Shown piece after piece: positions 46,190 to 55,579 of a stretch of 64,000 nt of DNA. A program made the translations under genes and the position numbers. This DNA comes from Paenibacillus helianthi (GTDB lineage: Bacteria; Bacillota; Bacilli; Paenibacillales; Paenibacillaceae). Under the pieces are notes generated by a model. The model was given only the letters and a program-made list of their open reading frames with translations. It was not told the DNA's origin and made no database searches. The stretch is from assembly GCF_001909055.1 (NCBI RefSeq), contig NZ_LVWI01000002.1, positions 186,001 through 250,000 on the forward strand, given 5' to 3'. Numbering within the stretch: the first letter of the stretch is position 1; every line of letters starts with the position of its first letter.

Positions 46190-47926
46190 TTAATCGTTCT
46201 TGCTAGGAGGTTCTATCAGCAGCGGCAGCAACATTTCCACCCTTGTTCCCCCTTCTTCACGTTCACTAAGCGTTATACCATAACTTTCTCCGAAATACCC
46301 GGCGACCCTCTCTCTCACATTGCGTATACCGTAACCGCCTGTATGACGTTTATGAGGGCTGTGATCGGTCTGCTTCAGTCCGGCCCCGTTATCCTCAATG
46401 ACAATGTGCAGAGCATCTCCGGTTCTCTCCATTTCGATAGATACATAGCCGCTGCGTTGCTTGTTGAATCCATGAACGATGGAATTCTCCACGAACGGCT
46501 GCAGCGTTAGCTTCGGGATGTATAATTCCTGCAGCTCGGGCACCGCCATAATCCGGTAATCCAATCCATCCCCCCAGCGCAGCTGCTGAATTTCGAGGTA
46601 ACACTCTATATGGTGCAGTTCATCTGCTATCTTGATAAAGCTGTTGCCGTTGGACAAACCGATTCGAAACATACGGCCCATCAGCTCCAGTATGCGGCTA
46701 AGTTCATTTTGTCCGGCCTCAATGGCCATCCAGTTGAGTTGATCCAACATATTATACAGAAAATGGGGATTGATATTGGCCTGAAGCGCCTCAATTTCGG
46801 CTTTCCGCTGCTGTTCGTAACGGCGTTCAAGTGAGAGATACAGTTCTTCAATCCGTTCGTTCTGCTTGCGGTAGCCGGAGAATAAATAACCGAATTCATT
46901 CTCATAATCCACCGGAAGTTCGACATTATCGCCTCCTACGGAATACATACGCATCGCAGTGACCAGATTCTTGATCGGCTTTGTAAACTGCTTGCTTAAA
47001 AAATGGGTTAGGAGCAATACCAGCAGCACTGCAGCGATACCGATCAGACCAATCCACTCCGCCAGCTTCAGGCTGCTTGCCGTGATCTGTTTCCAGGACG
47101 TGAATTCGATAAGGGTCCAGATGGAATTATCCATTCTGGAATAGACGAGCAGTGTGTCGCGGGACCCACCGGTTGCCGGGATATGGACATAACCCGATTT
47201 ATTGCTTTTTAGATCAATCCACCGGGACCAGTTATTCGGGTCCAGCGTATCGCCTATTTTCATAATTTGCTGTCCTTCACTATCCGCCATGATCCGGTTA
47301 GAGCCGTCTGAATTGCCGGTTAGCAGCTTCCGGATCTCATTGGCCTTGATGTGGACGACAAGGACACCTAGATAGTCATTCTCATCTATTATTTTTCTGG
47401 AAAAGCTGAGCACCGGAACCTCACCTTGCGCGCTGGGGAAATTATACTCTTTGGACCAGCAAAAATCGCTTTTCGCCAGACAACCGGCCCCTACCTGCTT
47501 GTTCAGATCCGCAAGGTTCCGGAACTGGATGTAGCTTTGCCGTTCACTTTGAATAGGATTATCCATATACAGGTCAATCCCTTGAATCAGCGGAATCGCA
47601 TAGGTCAAATTGGCGAGCGCACTTTCTACACCTGCACGGCTGCGGTATCTCTCAAATTCATCCTGCCTGTTCAAGAGAAAATTAATCAGCTCGCCGTCGC
47701 GGGAGCTGGATAGTGAAATCTGCTCAATCATAACCAGCCGGGTCGTAATTTCATTATTCAGCTCATCCAGCAGCTGCTGCTGGTAATGGGAGGTAGTCTG
47801 TACGAGCGCCTTGGAGGAATTGCTGTAGCTCGTCCATGCAGTAATAACGATAACCGCAATAAGGACGATGGCAAAGCTATGAAAAAACAGACGGTCGATT
47901 CTATATTTTTTAAAAGGGTTGGTCAC
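46190..47926 (-). CDS. YesM-type sensor histidine kinase
   Basis: 578 residues from GTG 47926 with GGAAGGTAG upstream. Helix about 13-33, extracytoplasmic sensor to about 285, second helix about 290-312, HAMP, His_kinase (INPHFLYNMLDQLNWM), HATPase (VENSIVHGFN, IEDNGAGLK, GGYGIRNVRERV). Partner of the regulator 70 bases downstream. Located after the permease genes beyond a stem-loop. Confidence 0.93.
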   Translation of the reverse strand: MTNPFKKYRIDRLFFHSFAIVLIAVIVITAWTSYSNSSKALVQTTSHYQQQLLDELNNEITTRLVMIEQISLSSSRDGELINFLLNRQDEFERYRSRAGVESALANLTYAIPLIQGIDLYMDNPIQSERQSYIQFRNLADLNKQVGAGCLAKSDFCWSKEYNFPSAQGEVPVLSFSRKIIDENDYLGVLVVHIKANEIRKLLTGNSDGSNRIMADSEGQQIMKIGDTLDPNNWSRWIDLKSNKSGYVHIPATGGSRDTLLVYSRMDNSIWTLIEFTSWKQITASSLKLAEWIGLIGIAAVLLVLLLTHFLSKQFTKPIKNLVTAMRMYSVGGDNVELPVDYENEFGYLFSGYRKQNERIEELYLSLERRYEQQRKAEIEALQANINPHFLYNMLDQLNWMAIEAGQNELSRILELMGRMFRIGLSNGNSFIKIADELHHIECYLEIQQLRWGDGLDYRIMAVPELQELYIPKLTLQPFVENSIVHGFNKQRSGYVSIEMERTGDALHIVIEDNGAGLKQTDHSPHKRHTGGYGIRNVRERVAGYFGESYGITLSEREEGGTRVEMLLPLLIEPPSKND

Positions 47927-47965
47927 CTGCTCTACCTTCCTTCGGGCTCCTGTTCAGACACAGCA

Positions 47966-48004
47966 AACGGTAAAGCTGCGAAGGGCATTCGACGCTTTAC
48001 CGTT
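47966..48004 (-). terminator. Intercistronic stem-loop between permease and kinase genes
   Basis: AACGGTAAAGC (47966-47976) pairs perfectly with GCTTTACCGTT (47994-48004) over a 17-base loop. On the minus strand it is followed by TTTGC only, so it likely reduces transcription into the kinase and regulator genes without stopping it. Confidence 0.5.
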
Positions 48005-48028
48005 AACGGACGGATGTTTTTTTACATC

Positions 48029-48874
48029 TTATCCTTTAATTCCTGTTGTCGCAATCCCTTCAACGAAATACTTCTGAAGGAACATGAAGACGATGGTTGC
48101 CGGAACAATAGATACCAGTGACATGGCAAGCAGTTGCCCCCACTCCTGAGCGGATTGAGAGTCATTAATCATCCGAAGCGCCAGCCCGACAGTATACTTG
48201 TCTACGGTATTGATGTACAGGAGATGCCCCAGGAAATCGTCCCAATTCCACAGGAAGCAGAAAATCGTCACGGTAACGATAGCCGGAAAGGCCAGCGGCA
48301 TTACGATTCTCCAAAAGATACCGAACCAGGAGCACCCGTCAATTTTAGCCGATTCGTCTAATTCTCTCGGAACACCGCGAATAAATTGAATCAGCAGGAA
48401 GACGAAGAAGCTGCCGCCTGCCCCCCCAGCGAGCAGATGGGGAATGATAAACGGGAGATACGTATTCACCCAGCCCAATTGGTAAAACAGTGCGTATTGA
48501 GGGATTATCAGTACTTGTCCAGGCATCATTAAAGTCAGCATCAGGATGGAGAACCAGAAGTTCTTGAGCGGAAAATCCAATCTGGCAAAACCGAAGGCAA
48601 CCAATGTGCAGGATAGCAGCGTTGCTATGATTACAGCAAATTCAAGTCCAAAGGTATTGAGATAGAAATCCGTAAACGTATGTCCGGGAACCGAATTCCA
48701 GCCTTTGGTGAAATTGCTCCATTGCGGGGCAGCCGGGAAAATAGACGCCGAGCCAAGCTCTGTGCTGTTTTTCAGAGAAGCACCTACCCACCAAAGAACC
48801 GGATAGACCATAATAAGGCTGAAGAGAATCATGAACAGATGACGGAGAGCCGGCTTGAATTGTAGGGTTGTCAT
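48029..48874 (-). CDS. Carbohydrate ABC transporter permease, MalG type (CUT1)
   Basis: 281 residues, six membrane helices, EAA motif ESAKIDGCSWFGIFWRIVMP, ending FLQKYFVEGIATTGIKG. It overlaps the partner permease gene by 4 bases (ATGA). Shorter than the YtcP-type permeases elsewhere in the window and typical of the maltose/oligosaccharide CUT1 class, in keeping with its 440-residue binding protein. Confidence 0.93.
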   Translation of the reverse strand: MTTLQFKPALRHLFMILFSLIMVYPVLWWVGASLKNSTELGSASIFPAAPQWSNFTKGWNSVPGHTFTDFYLNTFGLEFAVIIATLLSCTLVAFGFARLDFPLKNFWFSILMLTLMMPGQVLIIPQYALFYQLGWVNTYLPFIIPHLLAGGAGGSFFVFLLIQFIRGVPRELDESAKIDGCSWFGIFWRIVMPLAFPAIVTVTIFCFLWNWDDFLGHLLYINTVDKYTVGLALRMINDSQSAQEWGQLLAMSLVSIVPATIVFMFLQKYFVEGIATTGIKG

Positions 48875-49833
48875 TTACGTTTTTTCCCTCCAGTGTCTGT
48901 TTCATAGAATACCCAATACTTCGAGGTATACGAGATCAGAACCGTTGCCGCAATAATTCCAACCAGCATAATCCATGCCAGAGCGGAAGCATAACCCAGC
49001 TCGTAACGGCTGAACGCCCGTTCGTACAAGTACATTGCATATACATAAGTGGAGTTCATCGGACCGCCGTTCGTAATTACAAATGCGGAAGTGAACATTT
49101 GGAAGGCGCCGATGACGGCCATAATCAGGTTGAAATAGAGAATGGGCGACAGCATTGGCAGGGTGATTTTGAAGAATTGGGTTACCTTGTTAGCCCCATC
49201 CACAGAAGACGCCTCGTACAGATCGTTTGGAATCTGCTTCAGGCCTGCCAGAAATATAACCATGGTGGACCCGAATTGCCAGACTGTCAGCAGAATCAGC
49301 GTACCAAGCGCTGTATCGGGGCTTGTAATCCAGCCCTTCCCTTCAAAGCCAAAGATGCCAATCAGTTTGTTAAAAACTCCGTCAACACCAAAAATGTTGC
49401 GCCAGAGCAGCGATACCCCTATACTCCCTCCGATAAGTGAAGGAAAATAAATCGCCGTGCGGTAGAAGCTGATTCCTTTGACCGCCTTACTCAGGATCAT
49501 CGCAACAAAGAGCGCCGCTATAAGCTTTAGAGGCACGGAAGCCAGCACATAAGTGAAGGTTACCTTAGCGGATTGAATGAATTTGGGGTCCGCTGTAAAG
49601 ATGCGCTCATAATTGCGGGTCCCGATCCACTTCATCGGCTGCATTAAAGTGTAGTCGGTGAACGAATAGTACAGGGATAAGAATAACGGATACGCCGTAA
49701 GCGCCAGAAACCCGATCAGCCAGGGCGAAATAAACATATAGCCTGCAAGCGGAGCGTTCCATCTGCTTCGAAAATACGAGCTTTTTTTCGTCTTGACAGC
49801 AGGTTGGGCTACAGTGGCTGTGGAATGGTTCAT
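48871..49833 (-). CDS. Carbohydrate ABC transporter permease, MalF type (CUT1)
   Basis: 320 residues, six membrane helices (first about 31-51), EAA motif EASSVDGANKVTQFFKITLP. Pairs with the MalG-type protein. It follows aguA after a 147-bp gap holding a terminator, so the channel may be made in smaller amounts than the binding protein and AguA, or from its own promoter. Confidence 0.93.
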   Translation of the reverse strand: MNHSTATVAQPAVKTKKSSYFRSRWNAPLAGYMFISPWLIGFLALTAYPLFLSLYYSFTDYTLMQPMKWIGTRNYERIFTADPKFIQSAKVTFTYVLASVPLKLIAALFVAMILSKAVKGISFYRTAIYFPSLIGGSIGVSLLWRNIFGVDGVFNKLIGIFGFEGKGWITSPDTALGTLILLTVWQFGSTMVIFLAGLKQIPNDLYEASSVDGANKVTQFFKITLPMLSPILYFNLIMAVIGAFQMFTSAFVITNGGPMNSTYVYAMYLYERAFSRYELGYASALAWIMLVGIIAATVLISYTSKYWVFYETDTGGKKRK

Positions 49834-49935
49834 CTGTGGTCACCTCTTGTGGTCAATTTTTATACTTTAAGTATATAATCCGCTCATCGCCTGCTAAAGG
49901 AGGGGAATGCTCGAATTCTTTCAAAATATAACGAC

Positions 49936-49966
49936 AAAAAAGAAGAAGCGGTATCCACCGCTTCTA
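49936..49966 (-). terminator. Terminator or attenuator between aguA and the permease genes
   Basis: GAAGCGGT (49945-49952) pairs with ACCGCTTC (49957-49964) around ATCC; on the minus strand it is followed by TTCTTTTTT. It lies just after the aguA stop codon. The genes beyond belong to the same importer, so complete termination would be surprising. Confidence 0.7.
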
Positions 49967-49980
49967 CACTACAATGATCT

Positions 49981-52053
49981 TTAATAGATGGTTCTTCCCC
50001 ATTGATCGGCAATTCCGCTTTTCCGGAGAAAGTACGTATTGATTCGGTCCCGCCACTCTTTGGCATGATCAACCTGCTCCGCCAGGCGGTCTGCTACTTG
50101 CCTATACGCCTGTTCATCCACATGTTCCTTCATAAGTTTCCATGCAGCCGCCAGCCCGTCTGCCCGTTCCGCACCTTCAAAATGTGTATCATAAATATGC
50201 TGAATCACCGTTTTGCCGGAATGAAGCACATGAGTATAAGGGACATGGTGAAAGAACAACAGTAGCTCATCCGGACAACTCTCAAGCGACTCGTAGCATT
50301 CCATGTTCATACGGGCATATTGGGAGGTATACCCGGTCCCGGTTGCTGAGGTGCGGTCAACACCAATACCATAACAGTCTGCAAAGTGATACGTACCCCA
50401 CATTGAATATTCATATCCATCCACATTCGGGCCATAGTGATGGTCAGGATTGACCATAAACCCGACGCCCAGCGGGGCTGTATACGATTCATAAATCTCC
50501 CAGGAGTTCATAAGGATATCTAGTAAGGTCTGAACCAGCAGCTCATTGGTGCCAAAGGTGAGTGTAATCCATTCCACAGCCATTTTCTCGGCAGACAGCT
50601 CCGGATTCCAGGCCAGACGGCCATAACCGAACAGATTTGCCTGTGCCAGCAGATGGCCTGTCCAATTGGTGTCATTTCCAATATTGGAGACGGCGGCAAA
50701 GCCACTGTAGGCATTGCCGTGAACACTTCCATCTACAATGCGCTTGACCGTAGTTCCTTCTCCACGAAGATGCGTATCAAAGTTCAGAATCTCTTTCCAC
50801 TGCGGCACCAGATAGCACACATGGCGTTGCTGTCCGGTATACTCCTGGGCAATCTGAAATTCGATCACTTGATTCGTATGCGGCATGGCCCCCAGCAACG
50901 GAGAGACAGGCTCTCTGACCTGAAAGTCAATGGGCCCATTCTTCACCTGGAGAATGACATTGTCCATGAAGCGGCCATCCAGCGGCTGGAAATGATCATA
51001 AGCAGCCCGCGCTCGATCTGTTGTACGGTCGCGCCAGTCCTGCTTGCAGTTATACACGAAGCAGCGCCAGATGACGATGCCGCCATGCGGCTTCAGCGCT
51101 TCTGCCAGCATATTGGCGCCGTCGGCGTGATCTCTTCCGTAGGTGAACGGTCCCGGACGGTTCTCCGAATCGGCTTTGACCAGAAATCCTCCGAAATCAG
51201 GAATGGCTGCATATACTTCCGAGGCCGCAGCGGTCCACCATTCACGCACGCCGGCATCCAGCGGATCTGCCGATGACAGGCCGCCAAGCTCAATCGGGCT
51301 GGCATAATTAATACTCAGGAACAGCTTGATGGCATAAGCGCGAAGGACCGCGGCCAGCTTCACCACATCCGGCAGGAATTCCGTTAACAGGCGGCTCTCC
51401 ACCCGGTGAACATTTACATTATTAATCGCGATGGCATTGATTCCGCTGGAGGCCAGCAGGCGGGCATAATCCTGGATACGCTGAAGATTACCCGTAATCC
51501 GGTTATTCTCATAAAATATCGATTCCCCGGCATACCCCCGCTCCACACTCCCGTCCATATTGTCCCACTGGTTGATCATACGCAGCTGATTTACAGGGTT
51601 CTCAAGAATATTCAAATTGTGGACAGAGCCCCCTGTACCCATGATCCGCAGCAGATGAAATACTCCATATAATATCCCCTGGGATGTAGCGGCTCCGATG
51701 GTAATGTTACCAGTAAGACTGTCCGTATGAATCGCGTAGCCCTCCGGTTGAATCGCACTGCTTACTTCTTCACTGAATGCTTCATCTATCCCTGACCCAG
51801 TCCCGAAGGTTCCTATTATGACACTACGAGTTTTCATAGTTTTCCCCGAGACAGACACTTTTCCTCCTGTGATTCCCTCCAGGCCTTGAGTCAACTCGTT
51901 CACTGCGGAACGAATAACGACATCATCTCCCTCAGCCACAACAATATGTTCATATCCCGCATATGGATTGACATTTGCCTCCGGTGTGACCCGGCGGTAC
52001 TGTAGCCAGGCCAGATATCCGTCTCCCGGGTGATTCAACTTAGAATTACTCAT
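49981..52053 (-). CDS. aguA: GH67 alpha-glucuronidase
   Basis: 690 residues, the normal length for AguA, no leader peptide. The catalytic residues align with Geobacillus AguA (Glu285, Asp364, Glu392) at a constant offset of 12: acid Glu297 ([11 protein letters not shown]), Asp376 (NGPIDFQ) and Glu404 (AQEYTG). N-terminal domain about 1-140, barrel to about 460, helical C-terminus. It removes 4-O-methylglucuronic acid from the non-reducing end of imported aldouronates, opening them to the GH10, GH8 and GH43 enzymes. Gene lies between the binding protein and permease genes of a CUT1 importer, separated from the GH10/GH43 block by about 40 kb. Confidence 0.96.
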   Translation of the reverse strand: MSNSKLNHPGDGYLAWLQYRRVTPEANVNPYAGYEHIVVAEGDDVVIRSAVNELTQGLEGITGGKVSVSGKTMKTRSVIIGTFGTGSGIDEAFSEEVSSAIQPEGYAIHTDSLTGNITIGAATSQGILYGVFHLLRIMGTGGSVHNLNILENPVNQLRMINQWDNMDGSVERGYAGESIFYENNRITGNLQRIQDYARLLASSGINAIAINNVNVHRVESRLLTEFLPDVVKLAAVLRAYAIKLFLSINYASPIELGGLSSADPLDAGVREWWTAAASEVYAAIPDFGGFLVKADSENRPGPFTYGRDHADGANMLAEALKPHGGIVIWRCFVYNCKQDWRDRTTDRARAAYDHFQPLDGRFMDNVILQVKNGPIDFQVREPVSPLLGAMPHTNQVIEFQIAQEYTGQQRHVCYLVPQWKEILNFDTHLRGEGTTVKRIVDGSVHGNAYSGFAAVSNIGNDTNWTGHLLAQANLFGYGRLAWNPELSAEKMAVEWITLTFGTNELLVQTLLDILMNSWEIYESYTAPLGVGFMVNPDHHYGPNVDGYEYSMWGTYHFADCYGIGVDRTSATGTGYTSQYARMNMECYESLESCPDELLLFFHHVPYTHVLHSGKTVIQHIYDTHFEGAERADGLAAAWKLMKEHVDEQAYRQVADRLAEQVDHAKEWRDRINTYFLRKSGIADQWGRTIY

Positions 52054-52084
52054 CTATAATCCTCCCTATCCCTACCGATATCAT

Positions 52085-52118
52085 GCAAGGCCCGGAACAA
52101 GGTTGTTCCGGGCCTTGC
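52085..52118 (-). other. Perfect 16-bp stem-loop between binding protein and aguA
   Basis: GCAAGGCCCGGAACAA is followed after GG by its exact reverse complement. There is no U-run on the minus strand, so it is not a classical terminator. Its place directly after the binding protein gene resembles the RNA-stabilising hairpins that let binding proteins be made in excess over the transporter membrane parts. Confidence 0.6.
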
Positions 52119-52126
52119 TTGCTGAA

Positions 52127-53449
52127 TTATTTTTCGTAAGATTGCGATGCTTCTTTCAACTGCTCAAAGGCTTTCTCCGGCGTGACTTTTCCAAAGCTGA
52201 GCTGATCCCGGACAAGCACCCAGTCTTTGTCAATAAAGTTTGTCCAGCCGCCTGCTCCAGCCGACCAGGTCTGGCCATCCTTTTCAGTAGCACGGAGGAG
52301 TTCTAACCCAACCTTATCCAGATCGCTCATACTTGCTTCAAGGGCGGCAGAGATTTCCTTGTTAGCCGGCAGGCCGCGGAATGTTTGCAGAATGTTCCCT
52401 GCCTCCTGGGCATTCACGAACCAATTGATGAATTTTTTAGCTTCTTCAGCATGCTTGGAGTTTTTGGAAACGGACAGATACATCGATGGTTTCAGCCATC
52501 CGCCTGCTTGTTCAGCACGCGGCATGGTTACAAGCGCGTAAGCGCCTGGTTTAATACTGTCCCAAGTCCCCAGGTTATTGGAGAAGCTGTACCGGAATAA
52601 TACTTTGCCTGCTGCCATCAAGTCCATTTGCGGATCATTTTCCTTGTCGGATGCGTTTACGTCCGCCGGAGGCACCAGTCCATCCTTGCGCAGCTCTTCA
52701 AACTTCTTGGTCCAGTCCAAGAAGGTAGCCTGATCTACGTTAAAGTGACCCTCATCCGTGATAACCTGACCTTTACCTTTGGCATATTGGTAGGCCGAAT
52801 ACATAAAATAGTTGCCTGCATAGTCCAAGGTAAAATATTGTCCTCTTGGCAGTTTGGATTTGGATTCCTTGGCTAAAGCGAAGAAATCATCCCATGTCCA
52901 TCCATTAGCCGGATTCGCAATCCCCAGCTTATCCATAGCGGCTTTGTCATACACCATACCGAACGCTACCGAACCCAGAGGAACAGCATATTGCTTGCCG
53001 TCAAGCTGGCCACCAGCCAGTAATTTTGCATCAAACTTACTTACATCAACCTCTGGAGCCAGCTCAGCTAATTGCTTGCGTGACATCCAGTCCGGCATCC
53101 AGCCCGGATCGAGCTGAATGATATCCGGTGCATTATTCGCTGCAGCTTGAGTAGATAATTTGTCCAAGTATCCATCCATACCGGAATACTCCGGTTCAAA
53201 CGTAACATTCGGGTTATTCTTTGTATACAAGTCCAGTGCTGCCAGAGTAGCCTCATGGCGCGGCTGGGATCCCCACCACATAATACGCAGCTTGACAGGT
53301 TCATTGCTTGGCGCAGCCGTTGCAGCAGTATTAGTACCGGCAGGCTCAGCGGTAGATTCCGCATTGTTTTTTGTCCCGCCGCATGCTGTCATCGTCCCCA
53401 GCAAGGCTGTCATGGCCAAGACTGTAAGAGAACGCTTCCATTTCAACAT
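52127..53449 (-). CDS. Sugar-binding lipoprotein, CUT1 type (third importer)
   Basis: 440 residues. Lipoprotein signal with lipobox MTAC (Cys23), Asn/Ala/Thr linker, then a family 1 solute-binding domain (LRIMWWGSQPRHEATLAALD). GGAGGG site before ATG 53449. First gene of the operon with aguA, two permeases, kinase and regulator, so the ligand is probably an aldouronate or glucurono-xylo-oligosaccharide. It differs in size and class from the three LplA-type lipoproteins in the window. Confidence 0.93.
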   Translation of the reverse strand: MLKWKRSLTVLAMTALLGTMTACGGTKNNAESTAEPAGTNTAATAAPSNEPVKLRIMWWGSQPRHEATLAALDLYTKNNPNVTFEPEYSGMDGYLDKLSTQAAANNAPDIIQLDPGWMPDWMSRKQLAELAPEVDVSKFDAKLLAGGQLDGKQYAVPLGSVAFGMVYDKAAMDKLGIANPANGWTWDDFFALAKESKSKLPRGQYFTLDYAGNYFMYSAYQYAKGKGQVITDEGHFNVDQATFLDWTKKFEELRKDGLVPPADVNASDKENDPQMDLMAAGKVLFRYSFSNNLGTWDSIKPGAYALVTMPRAEQAGGWLKPSMYLSVSKNSKHAEEAKKFINWFVNAQEAGNILQTFRGLPANKEISAALEASMSDLDKVGLELLRATEKDGQTWSAGAGGWTNFIDKDWVLVRDQLSFGKVTPEKAFEQLKEASQSYEK

Positions 53450-53592
53450 CTTTAACCCTCCAATTGAAGTCTGTATTGTCTTGCTACACCGTTATAGTAA
53501 CAATTATGAATTGAAGTTCATATAAGAGCGATGCACGATTTATTTTAAAATCTCACGGAAATAAGATTTGCAAGAATTTCGAAGGAGACAGA

Positions 53593-53832
53593 AACAGGGT
53601 TGTCCCATAAGCCATCAGAAATGGCTGGGACATTCCCTCTTTTGGTAGTGGATAGACGGTTATGCTTGGTGAGGACGCTCCGCGAACGGACCGTTGTTCC
53701 AGCGGGAAATTTAACGCAAAGCAGCGATCCTCCAATAACGGGAGAATCGCTGCCTTGCTCACTTATTGTAGTTTTAAGAAAGATGAGAACGGTCTCCCGT
53801 AATAGAAAACCCACTTTTGGGACAGCCCTGTT
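53593..53832. mobile_element. MITE-like element with 15-bp terminal inverted repeats
   Basis: AACAGGGTTGTCCCA (53593-53607) and TGGGACAGCCCTGTT (53818-53832) are inverted repeats with one mismatch, enclosing about 210 bp with no convincing gene. Inside is a hairpin made of GCAGCGAT-CCTCC and GGAG-ATCGCTGC. Open frames of about 100 codons cross it on both strands but match nothing. No clear target-site duplication was found. It lies 8 bases beyond the NIF3-family stop codon and 143 bases upstream of the third importer's binding protein, and accounts for most of the 390-bp gene-free stretch 53450-53839. Confidence 0.65.
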
Positions 53833-53839
53833 ACAAAAA

Positions 53840-54646
53840 TTACAAATATATGAATGGCTCCTTCGCATCTACAAAGGTAACCGGGAGGCTGCCGACCAGT
53901 GGTTTCAGCCATTCCGCCATATACTTCATCCCCCATTCCTCGGACCTTTCATGGCCAATCACAATCATTGCTTTGTTCATGCCGAGCATAGAGGCATCAT
54001 TCACGTAAGCGCATAACGTCCACTCCGTGATATCACCGCAAATCATCACATCCAGATCCTTTTCCTGCATAAGCTCCATTGGCATTTGTTCCCTGCCCAG
54101 CCCGAGGCTTCCGCCTCCAACCAATATCCCTATGCGGGCGCAAGCAGCCTCCGGATTCCCTACGATCTGAATGACCTTCATTCCCAGTCTCTGTTTCAGG
54201 AAGCCTGCCAGCGCTCCAACCGTGGTCTCTTCGATCTGATACCCCCAGGAATCGTTCCCGTCAAGTTTCTTGTCCTCCCATTCCAGCTCCTTGAGAAGAC
54301 CGTCATAAATTCTGTCCGTATCCGCTAAATGCATGTGGTCATGAAATCTCCAGATCACAATCCCGTTATCTTCAATCCATTTCCGTTTGGCCAGATACAC
54401 AGGGTCCGACTGAAGCCAGTCCAAGGTGTCCATTCCGGTATAATAGGTGGGCTCATGGGTGATAATCAAATTCGCGTTGATGGCAATAGCTTCCCGGATG
54501 ACATCAACGGTCGCCATAAACGTAGTAACGATTCCTGTTACTTCCATGTCCTCATGGCCGCTCGCGAGCACATCACACGTCTGCTCCAGCTTGCGGCCGC
54601 CGCAGCAATCAAGCAAAATCCGGTCAATAACTTCCTGCACTTTCAT
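53840..54646 (-). CDS. NIF3-family (DUF34) putative dinuclear metal protein
   Basis: 268 residues. The N-terminal metal-site phrase ITHEPTYYTG and the C-terminal GHERSEEWGMKYMAEWL fit the NIF3 fold, as do the central GGGSLGLG and MICGDITEW stretches. The molecular function of the family is not settled (GTP cyclohydrolase-like and metal-related roles have been proposed). Here it is the last gene of a sugar importer operon, 27 bases after the permease gene, which suggests a metabolic role linked to the imported compound. Confidence 0.8.
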   Translation of the reverse strand: MKVQEVIDRILLDCCGGRKLEQTCDVLASGHEDMEVTGIVTTFMATVDVIREAIAINANLIITHEPTYYTGMDTLDWLQSDPVYLAKRKWIEDNGIVIWRFHDHMHLADTDRIYDGLLKELEWEDKKLDGNDSWGYQIEETTVGALAGFLKQRLGMKVIQIVGNPEAACARIGILVGGGSLGLGREQMPMELMQEKDLDVMICGDITEWTLCAYVNDASMLGMNKAMIVIGHERSEEWGMKYMAEWLKPLVGSLPVTFVDAKEPFIYL

Positions 54647-54673
54647 AAGCTCGTTCTCCTTTCATTTCTCTCC

Positions 54674-55567
54674 TCAGCCTTTGACTGCACCAATCACAAC
54701 ACCACGGGTCAAGTATTTCTGCATAAAGGGCAGTACGAACAGTACCGGCACAATGCCCAGAACCGCCATTGCCATCCGCACAGCTGTGCTTGGCAGCTGT
54801 GCTGCCTGCGCCCCGAGCACACTGCTGGCCTGACCGGAGTTGAGGAATTGAATATTGTTCATCAGCTGCATCAGCAGATTCTGAATCCCATATAACTGCG
54901 GTTTGGATACAAAATACAGCGCGTTGATCCAGTCGTTCCAATAAGCGAGTCCCATAAACATACCGACAGTTGCCATAACCGGCATAGACAAGGGAAGCAT
55001 GATCCGAAAAAAGGTCCGCAGCTCTGACGCGCCATCGATCTGGGCAGCTTCAATGATTTCCAGCGGTACATTGTTTTTGAAATAATTCCGCACCAGCAGT
55101 ACATTGAAGCCGTTGGACAGCAGGTTGGGAAGGATCAGCGCGAGCAGGGTGTTTTTAATATGGAAATATTGCGTCCACATAATATATGATGGAACGATTC
55201 CTCCGCTGAACAGCATGGTGAAGAACACGATAAACGCCAGCACATTGTGGTATTTGAAATCTCTTCGGGACATGGGATAAGCTAACATGCTTGTTATCAG
55301 AAGTCCAATCACAGTTCCCATTATCGTAACGAAAAATGATACCCCATACGCCCTAATGAAAATATATGCTGAGGATTTGATATACAGGTACGCTTCAAAA
55401 CTCATATGCTCAGGGAAAAAGCTGTATCCGTTTCGAATCAAAGTCGTTTCATCGGTGAACGATGCAATCACAATCAGAAGGAATGGTAAAAAAGCAAAAA
55501 CCGTCAGCAAGATCATCACGATCGCAGAAAAAACAGTAAACGTTCGCTCTCCTCTTGTTTGTATCAT
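54674..55567 (-). CDS. Carbohydrate ABC transporter permease, YtcP/MalG type
   Basis: 297 residues, six membrane helices, EAA motif EAAQIDGASELRTFFRIMLP, ending MQKYLTRGVVIGAVKG. Starts 12 bases after the partner permease gene. Part of the fourth importer. Confidence 0.92.
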   Translation of the reverse strand: MIQTRGERTFTVFSAIVMILLTVFAFLPFLLIVIASFTDETTLIRNGYSFFPEHMSFEAYLYIKSSAYIFIRAYGVSFFVTIMGTVIGLLITSMLAYPMSRRDFKYHNVLAFIVFFTMLFSGGIVPSYIMWTQYFHIKNTLLALILPNLLSNGFNVLLVRNYFKNNVPLEIIEAAQIDGASELRTFFRIMLPLSMPVMATVGMFMGLAYWNDWINALYFVSKPQLYGIQNLLMQLMNNIQFLNSGQASSVLGAQAAQLPSTAVRMAMAVLGIVPVLFVLPFMQKYLTRGVVIGAVKG

Positions 55568-55579
55568 CCGTATTTCCTC

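Noticed and set aside
53545..53868. Minus-strand 107-codon and plus-strand 138-codon frames across the inverted-repeat element
   Set aside because: Both run through the terminal inverted repeats and inner hairpin and show no protein-like motif; better explained as non-coding mobile DNA.
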